Positions 34,329 through 42,088 of a DNA stretch of 43,413 bases are shown here, piece by piece (within the stretch, counting starts at the first letter, position 1; each line of letters opens with the position of its first letter). Source of the DNA: Treponema sp. (GTDB taxonomy: Bacteria > Spirochaetota > Spirochaetia > Treponematales > Breznakiellaceae); contig WQWU01000017.1 of NCBI GenBank assembly GCA_009785215.1, positions 1 through 43,413 on the forward strand. The letters are read 5' to 3'. A program made the position numbers and the translations under genes. The notes under the pieces were generated by a model. That model searched no databases. It was not told where the DNA came from and was given only the letters and a program-made list of their open reading frames with translations.

Positions 34329-34361
34329 ACCCAGGGTAAAACGCAAGGTTTTGCTCTGGGT
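34329..34361 (+). terminator. Terminator of the two-gene lipoprotein operon
   Basis: ACCCAGGGTAAAAC (34329-34342) pairs with GTTTTGCTCTGGGT (34348-34361) at 12 of 14 positions. Its left side and 18 flanking bases are identical to the terminator at 32298. Confidence 0.7.
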
Positions 34362-34434
34362 ATACCAATTAAAGACAAGACATTAAAATATTTTCAGTCC
34401 AATCTTGCAGAGGTTTTGAGGTTAGTTTTTTGCT

Positions 34435-35082
34435 TTATGAATAATTTCTTCCAAAACTTATAGAATATAATACCCCGTCATTAAATTTTAATATGCAATA
34501 TTCTGCAGCAAAAGGATCATTTTCAATCCATCCAATTCCGTATTCAATACTTCCATTTAAAATATTTTCTTCATAGATTTTACCAAAATTATTATCTAAA
34601 AGATATTTATCTATATTTCTGTATGGGAATATATGCAAATAATTATCTTCATTTAAAATTATGGTAATACCATAGTAAGAAAAATCATTGGAATAACTAT
34701 ATTTGTGATATCTTATACTATGAGAGTTCCATTCGATCTTATAAACATTATAAATTGCATCATGAGGCAGAATTTCTTCAATAAAACTATTTATATTATA
34801 ATCTCCTGTGATTTTTAAAGTCGCTAATAATTCTTCAATAGTGTCAAACGAATATTTAATATTTAAATCATTATGTATATATTCTTTTATTTCCATTAAT
34901 GTAAAATAGTTTTCATTGATATATTGATATTGATCATTTTTAGCAATATTTTTCTCTTGTACAATTTCATGTCTTAAATGTGTATCATTATCCTGATTTT
35001 GTTTAAGAACATTAGTTCTTGTACAACCTATAAATATTATAAAAGAAATTAAAATGCATATTAGATACTTGAATTTAGCCAT
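34435..35082 (-). CDS. Lipoprotein (215 aa), unknown function
   Basis: GAGGAG lies upstream of the ATG. The signal LICILISFIIFIGC gives Cys about 20. A polar linker (TNVLKQNQDNDTHLRHEIV) follows. The rest is Tyr-, Asn- and Ile-rich, with the helical stretch YFTLMEIKEYIHNDL and a strand-rich end (YGITIILNEDNYLHIFPYRN). I recognise no domain. It points towards the preceding operon and is divergent from the 184-aa lipoprotein; the shared upstream region contains the duplicated regulatory module. Confidence 0.75.
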   Translation of the reverse strand: MAKFKYLICILISFIIFIGCTRTNVLKQNQDNDTHLRHEIVQEKNIAKNDQYQYINENYFTLMEIKEYIHNDLNIKYSFDTIEELLATLKITGDYNINSFIEEILPHDAIYNVYKIEWNSHSIRYHKYSYSNDFSYYGITIILNEDNYLHIFPYRNIDKYLLDNNFGKIYEENILNGSIEYGIGWIENDPFAAEYCILKFNDGVLYSISFGRNYS

Positions 35083-35179
35083 TTGAAACTCCTCGTTTGA
35101 AATATTTGTTTATCTACGAATATAATTATATGCCGTAAATATTCTTCCATGCTTAAATTATACTATTAGAAAAATCATT

Positions 35180-35391
35180 ATGCAACATATTTTATCATCG
35201 TAAACAAAAATATCCGCAAGTAATAACAAAACTTTCAAATGATAAATATTATTATCGTTATGAAAAATTAAATATTTCTTTTTAAACAAAATATTTTTCG
35301 TATATTACCAGAGTATTATTTGTCAATAAAATTTAAAAAAATTATTGACTTCCTAAAAAAATAAAAATATATTTAATCTAAGGAGAAATTT
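35180..35391. repeat. Duplicated divergent regulatory module, copy 1
   Basis: This region closely resembles 36590-36800. Shared blocks include CAAAACTTTCAAATGATAA, TTTCTTTTTAAACAAAATA, TTACCAGAGTATTATTTGTC and the promoter. Each copy lies between a minus-strand and a plus-strand lipoprotein gene, and each contains a Fur-like dyad (here AATGATAAA-TATT-ATTATCGTT, 35238-35259). Confidence 0.7.
35345..35373 (+). promoter_or_regulatory. Promoter for the 184-aa lipoprotein gene
   Basis: TTGACT (35345-35350), 17 bases and TATATT (35368-35373), followed by AAGGAG and ATG 35392. Confidence 0.7.
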
Positions 35392-35946
35392 ATGAAAAAA
35401 ATTAAATTGTTGGTTTTGTTGGTAATGGTTGCAAGTTTGTTTATCGCTTGTTTATCCTCTCCGAGCATGAGTGAAGGAAATAGATTATTTATGCAGGAAA
35501 CTCAACTTTCTCTTGCTGTTCCAATGCGTTTTTATACATGGGTAAATGTTGAAAATTCAAATAGGGTGATGTCTGATATCATGGACGGTATATTAAATTT
35601 TGAATATGATAGTTCTGGAAATTTTCTTCTAAGAACATATACTCAAGATGATAAAATCGTATCAGTATGGGGGAATCAGATACTGTTGAAAACTCCTAAT
35701 TTGCGAACTTTAATATTTTCTCCATTTGTTCCAGCGATTTATGCTCTGGAAAATGGAAAGGATCCTTTAGATATTGCTTTTGAAGCATTAAGACAAATGT
35801 TAGAAGGCGGTTATTCTCATTACGAGGAATCGCTTCTTCCAGTATTTCAGGATGGAATTAAACTTTATAGGTTAGGCGGAGATGCCTGGCAAAATTTTAA
35901 AGCAGAACATTTTTTAGTTGCCGATAAAACTATAATTATCCGTTAA
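35392..35946 (+). CDS. Lipoprotein (184 aa), unknown function
   Basis: AAGGAG is well placed before the ATG. The signal LVMVASLFIAC is a good lipobox with Cys about 20. The mature protein begins LSSPSMSEGNRLFMQETQLS and is mixed alpha/beta: strands (MRFYTWVNVENSNR; NFLLRTYTQDDKIVSVWG) and a helix (DPLDIAFEALRQMLEGGYSH). I recognise no family. It has its own promoter and is followed by a perfect 10-bp hairpin, so it is monocistronic. Confidence 0.78.
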   Translation: MKKIKLLVLLVMVASLFIACLSSPSMSEGNRLFMQETQLSLAVPMRFYTWVNVENSNRVMSDIMDGILNFEYDSSGNFLLRTYTQDDKIVSVWGNQILLKTPNLRTLIFSPFVPAIYALENGKDPLDIAFEALRQMLEGGYSHYEESLLPVFQDGIKLYRLGGDAWQNFKAEHFLVADKTIIIR

Positions 35947-35961
35947 AAACGAGAAAAGATA

Positions 35962-35995
35962 ATAGGCGCACGAAGAATAATCATTGTGCGCCTAT
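35962..35995. terminator. Bidirectional terminator between convergent lipoprotein genes
   Basis: ATAGGCGCAC (35962-35971) and GTGCGCCTAT (35986-35995) form a perfect stem, with ATTATTTT after it on the plus strand and a T-rich run on the minus strand. Confidence 0.8.
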
Positions 35996-36040
35996 ATTAT
36001 TTTCTGCGATTAATATTTTTTGCGGTAACCCATTGCGTAC

Positions 36041-36508
36041 TTATTCCACTAAATATGGAACTTCAGTTGTAAAATCACTCATTGAGATCAACTTGCCTTC
36101 TTCAAAGATTCTTAAACGTACTTCTACAGTTAATCGATCTTGGTCTAATCTATTAAAATTAATAGACACTCTTTGAGTATCTTCTGTTACATAATCCACA
36201 AAATAATTTCGCATTGCTAAATTATAACTTTTTACTTGAAAAACATCATCAATAAAAAATAAATTTGTATCAACATTTACTCCATATCTTTCTGCAATTT
36301 GCGTAACAACATCTTGAATTGGCAATGAAGAAAATATTTCAGAAACATTCCTATCCGATTCATCGAACAAAGTTGCGTAATATACGCGATTTAATACAAA
36401 CGTTTTTAATGATAGTTCGTCAAATCGAATTTTTTTAGGACCGCTTTCACAACCAAGAAACAAAATAAAGATACTGAATAGAAACACCGCAATAACTTTA
36501 GTTTTCAT
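36041..36508 (-). CDS. Lipoprotein (155 aa), unknown function
   Basis: The signal FLFSIFILFLGC gives a lipobox Cys about 20. The mature protein contains FDELSLKTFVLNRVYYATLF, IQDVVTQIAERYGVNVD and a strand-rich C-terminus (VSINFNRLDQDRLTVEVRLR). This alpha/beta pattern resembles small periplasmic lipoproteins of the LptE or secretin-partner type, but no family can be named. It is convergent with the 184-aa lipoprotein and divergent from the 272-aa one at 36801, sharing with the latter the second copy of the regulatory module. Confidence 0.75.
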   Translation of the reverse strand: MKTKVIAVFLFSIFILFLGCESGPKKIRFDELSLKTFVLNRVYYATLFDESDRNVSEIFSSLPIQDVVTQIAERYGVNVDTNLFFIDDVFQVKSYNLAMRNYFVDYVTEDTQRVSINFNRLDQDRLTVEVRLRIFEEGKLISMSDFTTEVPYLVE

Positions 36509-36589
36509 AAAAATCCCTTCCTTAAATATTATTTATCAAACGCAATACATGCGTTCTATGTTAGATTATACAAAATAATAAATCTTTTT

Positions 36590-36800
36590 GCAACTTTTAT
36601 TTATTTTTGGATATAAAAATATTGCAAGCAATAGCAAAACTTTCAAATGATAATTATTATTATCATTATGATAAATTAATTATTTCTTTTTAAACAAAAT
36701 AATTTTCGTTTATTACCAGAGTATTATTTGTCAAAATATTTTGGAAATATTTATTGACTTCTAAAAAATTGTAAATATACTTATCCTTAAGGAGAATTTT
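36590..36800. repeat. Duplicated divergent regulatory module, copy 2, with Fur-like palindrome
   Basis: This copy keeps a perfect dyad, AATGATAAT-TATT-ATTATCATT (36646-36667), close in form to Fur/PerR-family operators. The remainder matches 35180-35391 block by block, including TTACCAGAGTATTATTTGTC and the TTGACT promoter. Confidence 0.7.
36754..36781 (+). promoter_or_regulatory. Promoter for the 36801 lipoprotein gene
   Basis: TTGACT (36754-36759), 16 bases and TATACT (36776-36781), followed by AAGGAG and ATG 36801. Confidence 0.65.
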
Positions 36801-37619
36801 ATGAAAATAAATATTATTAAAATTATTGCCATGTACTTGATTGTTTCGTTATTTTTTATTTCCTGTTTTACGACATACGACAGGGGAATTTATAATCCTT
36901 ATGGTTTATCAGAAGAAGATTTTATTATATTACATATAGATAAAACAATAATTGTCGAAAAGATGAATAATGAAATTGTAAACTGGGTTAATATTAATGT
37001 TTGGAGTAATCAATTTCAAATTGTAAAAATATCTCCTGGTGTGCATACATTTCATGCAGAATATTCTTATGGAGGTTATTATACAAGAGGAGCCTCTCCC
37101 GTATCAGGTGTGTTTGAAAGCGGTAATAATTATCTTTTGATTGGTAAACCAAATGCAGCAAAAACAATAGTTTCCTATCATATCTATCTTTATAATGACA
37201 ATAAGTTAGGAGATGAAATAACTGATAGAAGAAGCCGGGAAGGAATATTCATGGCTAATTATTTAAATCAAGTGTTACATCCTGCCAGAAGTAATTCCAT
37301 CGCATTAGAGAATAATGAATATATATTAGTCTTTAAACCAAATATGATTTATACTCTGACAAATAAAACAACAGGAATAACAATCGAAGGAAAAACAAGC
37401 TTTGAAACTGATGCTGCATTTAAAAACGTAAAAATATATTTATTCGAAACAAATGTTTCCATAATGACCACAGAACAATTTTTAGATAGCGGTTATCGGG
37501 AAAATTCACAAATAATTCTATCGCTTAGAGCTTGTACCGCAACAGAAGTCACATATAGATATGAAAAACATGCAGATTTACACGGGGCAGAAGTAAAGTT
37601 TAATATAAATAAGAATTGA
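36801..37619 (+). CDS. Lipoprotein (272 aa), unknown function
   Basis: AAGGAG precedes the ATG. The signal YLIVSLFFISC gives Cys about 22. Residues about 40-130 form a small beta domain (FIILHIDKTIIVEKMNNEIV; VKISPGVHTFHAEYSYGG; SGNNYLLIGKP). Its order resembles the 'lipid-anchored PEGA-like' domains in which a short hydrophobic strand is followed by 'i.pG.Htf...y'. The second half (NEYILVFKPNMIYTLTNKTT; GIFMANYLNQVLHPARSN) is not recognised. The next lipoprotein gene follows after 39 bases and is probably co-transcribed. Confidence 0.75.
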   Translation: MKINIIKIIAMYLIVSLFFISCFTTYDRGIYNPYGLSEEDFIILHIDKTIIVEKMNNEIVNWVNINVWSNQFQIVKISPGVHTFHAEYSYGGYYTRGASPVSGVFESGNNYLLIGKPNAAKTIVSYHIYLYNDNKLGDEITDRRSREGIFMANYLNQVLHPARSNSIALENNEYILVFKPNMIYTLTNKTTGITIEGKTSFETDAAFKNVKIYLFETNVSIMTTEQFLDSGYRENSQIILSLRACTATEVTYRYEKHADLHGAEVKFNINKN

Positions 37620-37658
37620 TTTGGCAAACAACCTTAAAAATATTTAGGAGTTTTAGTT

Positions 37659-38615
37659 ATGAAGAAAGTAGTTTTTATGTTTATTCTTGGCATTTTAATT
37701 TTTGGCGGATGTATAAGTATCCCGTCATCAAAAGTTAATACACATCGGCGTGTATTTGAATCTGTAATAATTGCTGATAATTCATTAACAGCACCTTTTG
37801 TTGTTCGTGAATATATTAATGATAGCAGTTCTTACAGTAAAGAAACCGTATATTTTTCAACCGCTTTGTTTTTATCAGACCTTGGTATTTTGAATGAAAT
37901 AACAAAAGAACAGTTTGAAAATTATGCTGCTGTAGTATTTTCCGAATTTCCGCGAGAAAATCAGGTTAAAGAAATTATTATTCCAAATCTATCAAGATCC
38001 ATAAAAGAAGATTCAGAAAAAAATGCACATCTTTTTATTACTAAACAAAAAAACAATGAAGGAAGAGTACATTATTTGGTAGAATCAAATATTCCAATTG
38101 CCGGTGTTAACAATATGCCCTATTACGATGGTTATGTAATGAAAATTGATAGCGGTTTTTGGAAAAATCATATACCAGCGAGCTGGACATCAATAATGAA
38201 TTTGCATTTTATTGGCAATAATCTATTTTATAGGGGAATTGCATATCCTTCAAAATCGGCTCCATTAATTATTACAGATAGAGGTATTGGTTCAGATACT
38301 CGTATGAATGCAGTTATATCGGGAGAATCAACTATTGCAGAAACAAAGGACAAATTAAAAGAAACTGTTGAAACTGCTATTAAAAACACTGTGCCAGAAA
38401 ATCAAAGCCAGCTTCATTCAATGAGATTCCTTGAAAAAACTACAAATATTTCACTGTCTGCATATTCGTATATCGAAGGAAACTTCAATGAAGCAAAAAA
38501 ATATTATTCATTGTCAGAAGAGGTAAATGTTGACATTCCTGATAGTGCTATGGGCAGAAGATACGGTGAATTAAAAAATATTATGAATTATTTATTAAAT
38601 ATTATGGGAGGATAA
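37659..38615 (+). CDS. Lipoprotein (318 aa), unknown function
   Basis: TTAGGAG lies upstream of the ATG. The signal FILGILIFGGC gives a lipobox Cys about 18. The mature part includes VFESVIIADNSLTAPFVVRE, a helix EITKEQFENYAAVVFSEFPR, the strand-rich GRVHYLVESNIPIAGVNNMP, and a final helical segment SYIEGNFNEAKKYYSLSEEV that looks like a single TPR hairpin. I recognise no family. It is the second gene of the last plus-strand lipoprotein pair. Confidence 0.75.
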   Translation: MKKVVFMFILGILIFGGCISIPSSKVNTHRRVFESVIIADNSLTAPFVVREYINDSSSYSKETVYFSTALFLSDLGILNEITKEQFENYAAVVFSEFPRENQVKEIIIPNLSRSIKEDSEKNAHLFITKQKNNEGRVHYLVESNIPIAGVNNMPYYDGYVMKIDSGFWKNHIPASWTSIMNLHFIGNNLFYRGIAYPSKSAPLIITDRGIGSDTRMNAVISGESTIAETKDKLKETVETAIKNTVPENQSQLHSMRFLEKTTNISLSAYSYIEGNFNEAKKYYSLSEEVNVDIPDSAMGRRYGELKNIMNYLLNIMGG

Positions 38616-38938
38616 CGCATTTCTCCAGAAAAATTACTTGATTCCCTGAATATAGAACCAATTTGAAAAGGTTTTTTATCATTAAGCATTTTTTATCTAT
38701 TCTCTATACAAAGAAGCTCTTAGACTTAAAAGCTTTAAACAAGCTGATATATCCTATGAACCTAAAAAACTCGTTGATTTCTTCAAGAAAAAACAATAAG
38801 GCAGACGCTGCCGCGTCTCCACGCCTACTTCCAAAATTCCCATGCAGCCTAAAGCACAGCAAGAATTAATGAGAAAACTATAGTAAACATTCGGACAAAG
38901 GAATACCAGACGGAGCAGTATCGGATGCCACTGTGTAT
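38616..38938 (+). pseudogene. Decayed coding remnant, unidentified
   Basis: This gene-poor stretch shows coding-like fragments in more than one frame on the plus strand. The first is ISPEKLLDSLNIEPI up to a stop near 38664. The second is YKEALRLKSFKQADISYEPK followed by KLVDFFKKKQ, ending about 38791. No frame is intact and none has a ribosome binding site, so I take it as the debris of a short gene. It also contains a hairpin that may serve the methyltransferase gene on the other strand. Confidence 0.3.
38790..38820 (-). terminator. Possible terminator downstream of the methyltransferase gene
   Basis: AGACGC-TGCC-GCGTCT forms a short GC stem. On the minus strand it is followed by TTATTGTTTTTT. 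The distance from the methyltransferase stop (about 120 bases) is long. Confidence 0.35.
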
Positions 38939-39694
38939 TTACATTCTTTTTCCAATATAAAACACATATCCGTAATATTGTTTATATTTTGAAAATAACT
39001 CCGCTTCATACTTATTATCATTAACATAAGCCTCTACGGTTTCATTTCCAGTATATTTTTTCTGTATTTTTTTATCTTCTATTTCTCGTGAAGTAAAATA
39101 ATCTATCCAGCATTTTTCTTTCAATATGAATGATGCAACAGGCACATAGCCAATTTTTTGCATTATAGAAATATTGTAAGCGATTGTATCTAATTTACAA
39201 CCAACACCACTCCAAAACTTTTCAATTTCTTCCGGGCGTTCATTGGTAAACCATGACGGGCAAGTTACAGCAACATAGCCGTTCTTTTTAAGAAAATTAT
39301 ACCAGTAGGTTAATCCTTTCTCAAAGCCTATATTGTCTATGGCCCCTTCTGACCATATAAGGTCAAAATCGTTATCTTGAATTGGCAGATTGTCCATTGA
39401 GCCGACAATACCATTTACTCTTTCCTGAAAATTCAATTTTTTGGCGTTATCGTTAAATATATTTATAAGTTCAGGAACAATATCTACACCGGTAATTTTT
39501 CCGGTTATATTTTGCGCAAGTACCATTGTTTGTCCGCCTGATCCGCAAGCCAAATCTAATGTTTTGGCAAATTCATTGTGATTATCAATAAAGCTTAATG
39601 CCTTAATTACCATTTCCAGACTGCCTGGTCCCTGACGTTCAAGTCCTAAATGTGTTTCGATAATTAAATCCATCATTGTTAGTTCGTTTTCCAT
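38939..39694 (-). CDS. Class I SAM-dependent methyltransferase (251 aa)
   Basis: ATG 39694 is chosen because GGAAGG lies seven bases upstream; an in-frame TTG at 39709 overlaps that site. TLDLACGSGGQTMVLAQ is motif I for SAM binding. ITGVDIVPELINIFNDNAKK is motif II, with the acidic ribose contact. VNGIVGSMDNLPIQDNDFDL followed by IWSEGAID is motif III/IV. NFLKKNGYVAVTCPSWF is the usual post-motif strand. The C-terminal 100 residues (FWSGVGCKLDTIAYNISIMQ) would give substrate specificity. It resembles UbiE/small-molecule methyltransferases; the substrate is unknown. It is transcribed divergently from the YodC-like gene. Confidence 0.88.
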   Translation of the reverse strand: MENELTMMDLIIETHLGLERQGPGSLEMVIKALSFIDNHNEFAKTLDLACGSGGQTMVLAQNITGKITGVDIVPELINIFNDNAKKLNFQERVNGIVGSMDNLPIQDNDFDLIWSEGAIDNIGFEKGLTYWYNFLKKNGYVAVTCPSWFTNERPEEIEKFWSGVGCKLDTIAYNISIMQKIGYVPVASFILKEKCWIDYFTSREIEDKKIQKKYTGNETVEAYVNDNKYEAELFSKYKQYYGYVFYIGKRM

Positions 39695-39866
39695 CGCCTG
39701 TCCTTCCAATTATTATTAAATACGAATATATAACGCAATATATTGCTATTTGTCAAGCGGTTTTTGGATTTTACGTTTATTTTATCATTTTTTCAGAGCA
39801 GATTAGCTAAAAGGCAAAAAATATCTGCCGATAATTTAAAATATCGGGTATTAAGGAGAAAAAATT

Positions 39867-40111
39867 ATGGCAGTAGTATGCAGCAGCGGATTAACAGGAA
39901 AAGCGGTTACTTTAATCGCCCTGGAAAAAAATCACCAATTATGATCGTAACAAATGTGGATGAAGAAACAAAAACTGTTGAAGTAACATGGCTGGACAGC
40001 AACAATTCAGTCAACACAGCAGCGTTTCCCTCAAAAGCCCTTGAAAAAGCGGACGCACAGCCCAAACAAACCACAGTTGTAAAAAAACCGGCAGCTAAAA
40101 AGAAAAAGTAA
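39867..40111 (+). CDS. YodC-like (DUF2158) small protein, split by a -1 frameshift
   Basis: AAGGAG precedes ATG 39867. The first frame gives MAVVCSSGLTGKAVTLIALE and stops at about 39944. The -1 frame continues with SPIMIVTNVDEETKTVEVTW, LDSNNSVNTAAFPSKALEKA and a basic tail, KPAAKKKK. Joined, these match the YodC pattern (strand, 'SP.MtV', acidic turn, 'V.WLD', 'aFP...LEK'). The junction is a run of seven A (39925-39931) read GAA AAA AAT, which contains A AAA AAT, a slippery-type sequence. The gene is therefore a programmed-frameshift candidate, a recent pseudogene or an assembly error. The function of the family is unknown; the KKKK tail could contact nucleic acid. Confidence 0.6.
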
Positions 40112-40137
40112 AAATCAGATTTCGCGTATCGTTTAAG

Positions 40138-40176
40138 ATTAAAGCTGTGGGTGCTATCAGCGCCTGCAGCTTTAAT
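40138..40176. terminator. Bidirectional terminator between the YodC-like gene and mgtE
   Basis: ATTAAAGCTG (40138-40147) pairs with CAGCTTTAAT (40167-40176), and the inner GGTGC/GCGCC continues the stem. It lies between convergent genes. Confidence 0.75.
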
Positions 40177-40210
40177 TGGGATATGAACTTGCGGGTGTTT
40201 TTGATGAGTT

Positions 40211-41554
40211 TTACAACCCCAAAATTAACCTTGCAAACGTAAAGTACATTATAAGAGAAGCGGCATCGGCTATTGTTGTTATAACAGGTGCAGCCATCAT
40301 CGCAGGGTCAATTCCAATACGTTTTGCAAGCATAGGAAGTAAAGCCCCTACAGATTTTGCAACAAGTACAGTACAAACAAGAGCTAAAGAAACAGTAACA
40401 GACAGTAATATATTTTTACCATTCATAATGTATATACGTCCAAAATTGACTGCCGCTAAAGCAAGTCCGCAAAGAAGGGCAACACGAATTTCTTTCCAAA
40501 ATACACGAAGAAAATCTCTTAATCGAATATCTCCTAACGCCATGCCGCGAATTATCAATGTTGATGATTGACATCCTGAATTACCGCCAGTGTCCATAAG
40601 CATAGGAATAAAAGCGACCAGTATTGGCATCAGAGCAAGACTTTCTTCAAAGCCTTCTATAATGGTTGCCGTTATAGTTGCAGAAAGCATCAAAACCAAA
40701 AGCCATAAAAAACGGTTTTTTGCCAGATGAAATATTCCAGATTTCATATAAGGATCATCCGAAGGTTTTAATGCTCCCATTTTTTCCATATCTTCGGTAT
40801 TTTCCTGGACAATGACATCCATAATATCATCAACAGTAATTATTCCTACAAGGCGCTGTTCTTTATCTACAACAGGCATCGCTAATAAATCGTATTTTTT
40901 GAATTGATCTGCGACAACTTCTCTGTCATCTGTAGTATGAGCAAAAACAGGCGTTGTATCCATTATATTGCCAATTCGTTCCTGAGGATTTGCCAGCATT
41001 AATTTCCTTGCGGTAACTTCTCCTACAAGCAGCCTGTCATTACTTATTACATAACAGGTATTTATTGTTTCTTTGTTAGAGCCGGTATTTCGGATAGTTG
41101 TAAATGCTTCCTGTATTGATGCTTCTTCGCGTAAATTGATATATTCGGTGGTCATAATACTGCCAGCTGAATCATCGGGATACTGTAAAAATTGATTTAT
41201 CAGTTTTCGTTTTTCACTTTGAACATTTTCAAGTACACGCTTTACCACATTGGCTGGCATTTCTTCGATAAAATCTACAGCGTCATCTACAAATAACTTG
41301 TTAATTATTTCACCAATTTCTATATCGGTAAGAGCTTCAATTACAGATTGTTGATGTTCGCTGTCCATGTTTGCGAAAACTTCGGAAGCTACAGTTTTGG
41401 GTAAAACTCTAAAAACCTGGATAAATTTATCTTTTTCCAGATATTCCAATATCTCTGCGATGTCTACTGTATTCATATCAGAAAGCATGTCCCTCAGCTT
41501 CGATATATCAACATCGCCGTCCATAATAAATAACAAAATTTTTTCTTTGTTCAT
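40211..41554 (-). CDS. mgtE: Mg2+ transporter MgtE (447 aa)
   Basis: ATG 41554 has AAGGA seven bases upstream; a longer frame to 41608 lacks a ribosome binding site and would run into the leader RNA. The N-terminal domain (about 1-130) is the helical MgtE N superhelix (VDIAEILEYLEKDKFIQVFR). About 130-250 is a CBS pair, with YPDDSAGSIMTTEYINL opening the first CBS and LAMPVVDKEQRLVGIITVDD in the second. From about 290 there are five membrane helices, including the pore signature MLMDTGGNSGCQSSTLIIRG and a final helix with DPAMMAAPVITTIADAASLI. The protein is a homodimeric channel gated by cytosolic Mg2+ on the N and CBS domains. The long leader suggests control by Mg2+ at RNA level. Confidence 0.95.
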   Translation of the reverse strand: MNKEKILLFIMDGDVDISKLRDMLSDMNTVDIAEILEYLEKDKFIQVFRVLPKTVASEVFANMDSEHQQSVIEALTDIEIGEIINKLFVDDAVDFIEEMPANVVKRVLENVQSEKRKLINQFLQYPDDSAGSIMTTEYINLREEASIQEAFTTIRNTGSNKETINTCYVISNDRLLVGEVTARKLMLANPQERIGNIMDTTPVFAHTTDDREVVADQFKKYDLLAMPVVDKEQRLVGIITVDDIMDVIVQENTEDMEKMGALKPSDDPYMKSGIFHLAKNRFLWLLVLMLSATITATIIEGFEESLALMPILVAFIPMLMDTGGNSGCQSSTLIIRGMALGDIRLRDFLRVFWKEIRVALLCGLALAAVNFGRIYIMNGKNILLSVTVSLALVCTVLVAKSVGALLPMLAKRIGIDPAMMAAPVITTIADAASLIMYFTFARLILGL

Positions 41555-41599
41555 TTGAGTATCCTTATAAATTAAATTCTGGGTATAAGGACACCTGAC

Positions 41600-41782
41600 A
41601 ACAGGCAAAATCTAAAAAAAACTTTTATCAGAATAAGCCTTTTCAGCGGTAAGAATGGGCGAGGTAATAAGTGTCTAATAAGATATAACACTTATCAGTA
41701 AGCCCGCAGTGTATCTTACTACTAGGGTCAGGGTCTTCAGATTTCCGCAAGCTCACTATTACCTCCTTTGATAGGTTTTTAT
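41600..41782 (-). promoter_or_regulatory. Structured 5' leader of mgtE, candidate riboswitch or attenuator
   Basis: From the predicted start near 41782 to ATG 41554 the leader is about 230 nt without an ORF. Transcript elements include AGGTAATA pairing with a distant TATTACCT, a hairpin ATAAGTGT/ACACTTAT, and AGTAAG/CTTACT enclosing ACACTGCGGG. Finally TTAT/ATAA with flanking A/T pairing ends in eight T, a terminator-like end before the gene. The canonical M-box core could not be found, so the class is not assigned. Confidence 0.5.
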
Positions 41783-41788
41783 GTTTTT

Positions 41789-41817
41789 ATTATGATACAA
41801 AATTAATTTTTTGTCAA
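41789..41817 (-). promoter_or_regulatory. Strong sigma-70 promoter for mgtE
   Basis: On the minus strand TTGACA (41817-41812, perfect), 17 bases and CATAAT (41794-41789, 5 of 6). Confidence 0.75.
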
Positions 41818-41870
41818 TACGAATATTGATTTTTCAAAAAATAGAATACTAAAAATAAAACTCATTTTTG

Positions 41871-42071
41871 TTATTTGTCCTTTTTCAAATACAAAATAGA
41901 GCAAAATAAAGCGGTTAACGGCATAGCGGCAAGGATACCAAAACTGCCGGCTAAAGCCTGTAAAATCTCCACGGCAATCATTTCACTGTTAAATAAATTT
42001 AAAGTAGAGCCGGAAAAAACTGTTAAAAGCAGAACAACTGATGTTGTATATATACAAATGATAATTGGCAT
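41871..42071 (-). pseudogene. YibE/F-like C-terminal remnant (66 aa)
   Basis: The peptide contains the last two membrane helices of a YibE/F-type protein: VVLLLTVFSGSTLNLFNSEM and IAVEILQALAGSFGILAAMP followed by LTALFCSILYLKKDK. Full YibE/F proteins are about 350-400 aa. Here only the C-terminal end survives, and the frame stays open a little upstream of the ATG at 42071 into the preceding gene without a ribosome binding site. It is most likely the stump left by a deletion that placed the 141-aa gene next to it. Confidence 0.55.
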
Positions 42072-42088
42072 GCGGCGAATTCTGAAAA

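Noticed and set aside
40176-40571. Plus-strand ORF of 131 aa opposite mgtE
   Set aside because: It is antisense to a well-conserved transporter domain, lacks a ribosome binding site and has no recognisable protein pattern.
41600-41782. Canonical M-box or yybP-ykoY riboswitch
   Set aside because: The conserved core strings of either class could not be aligned by eye, so only a structured leader is claimed.
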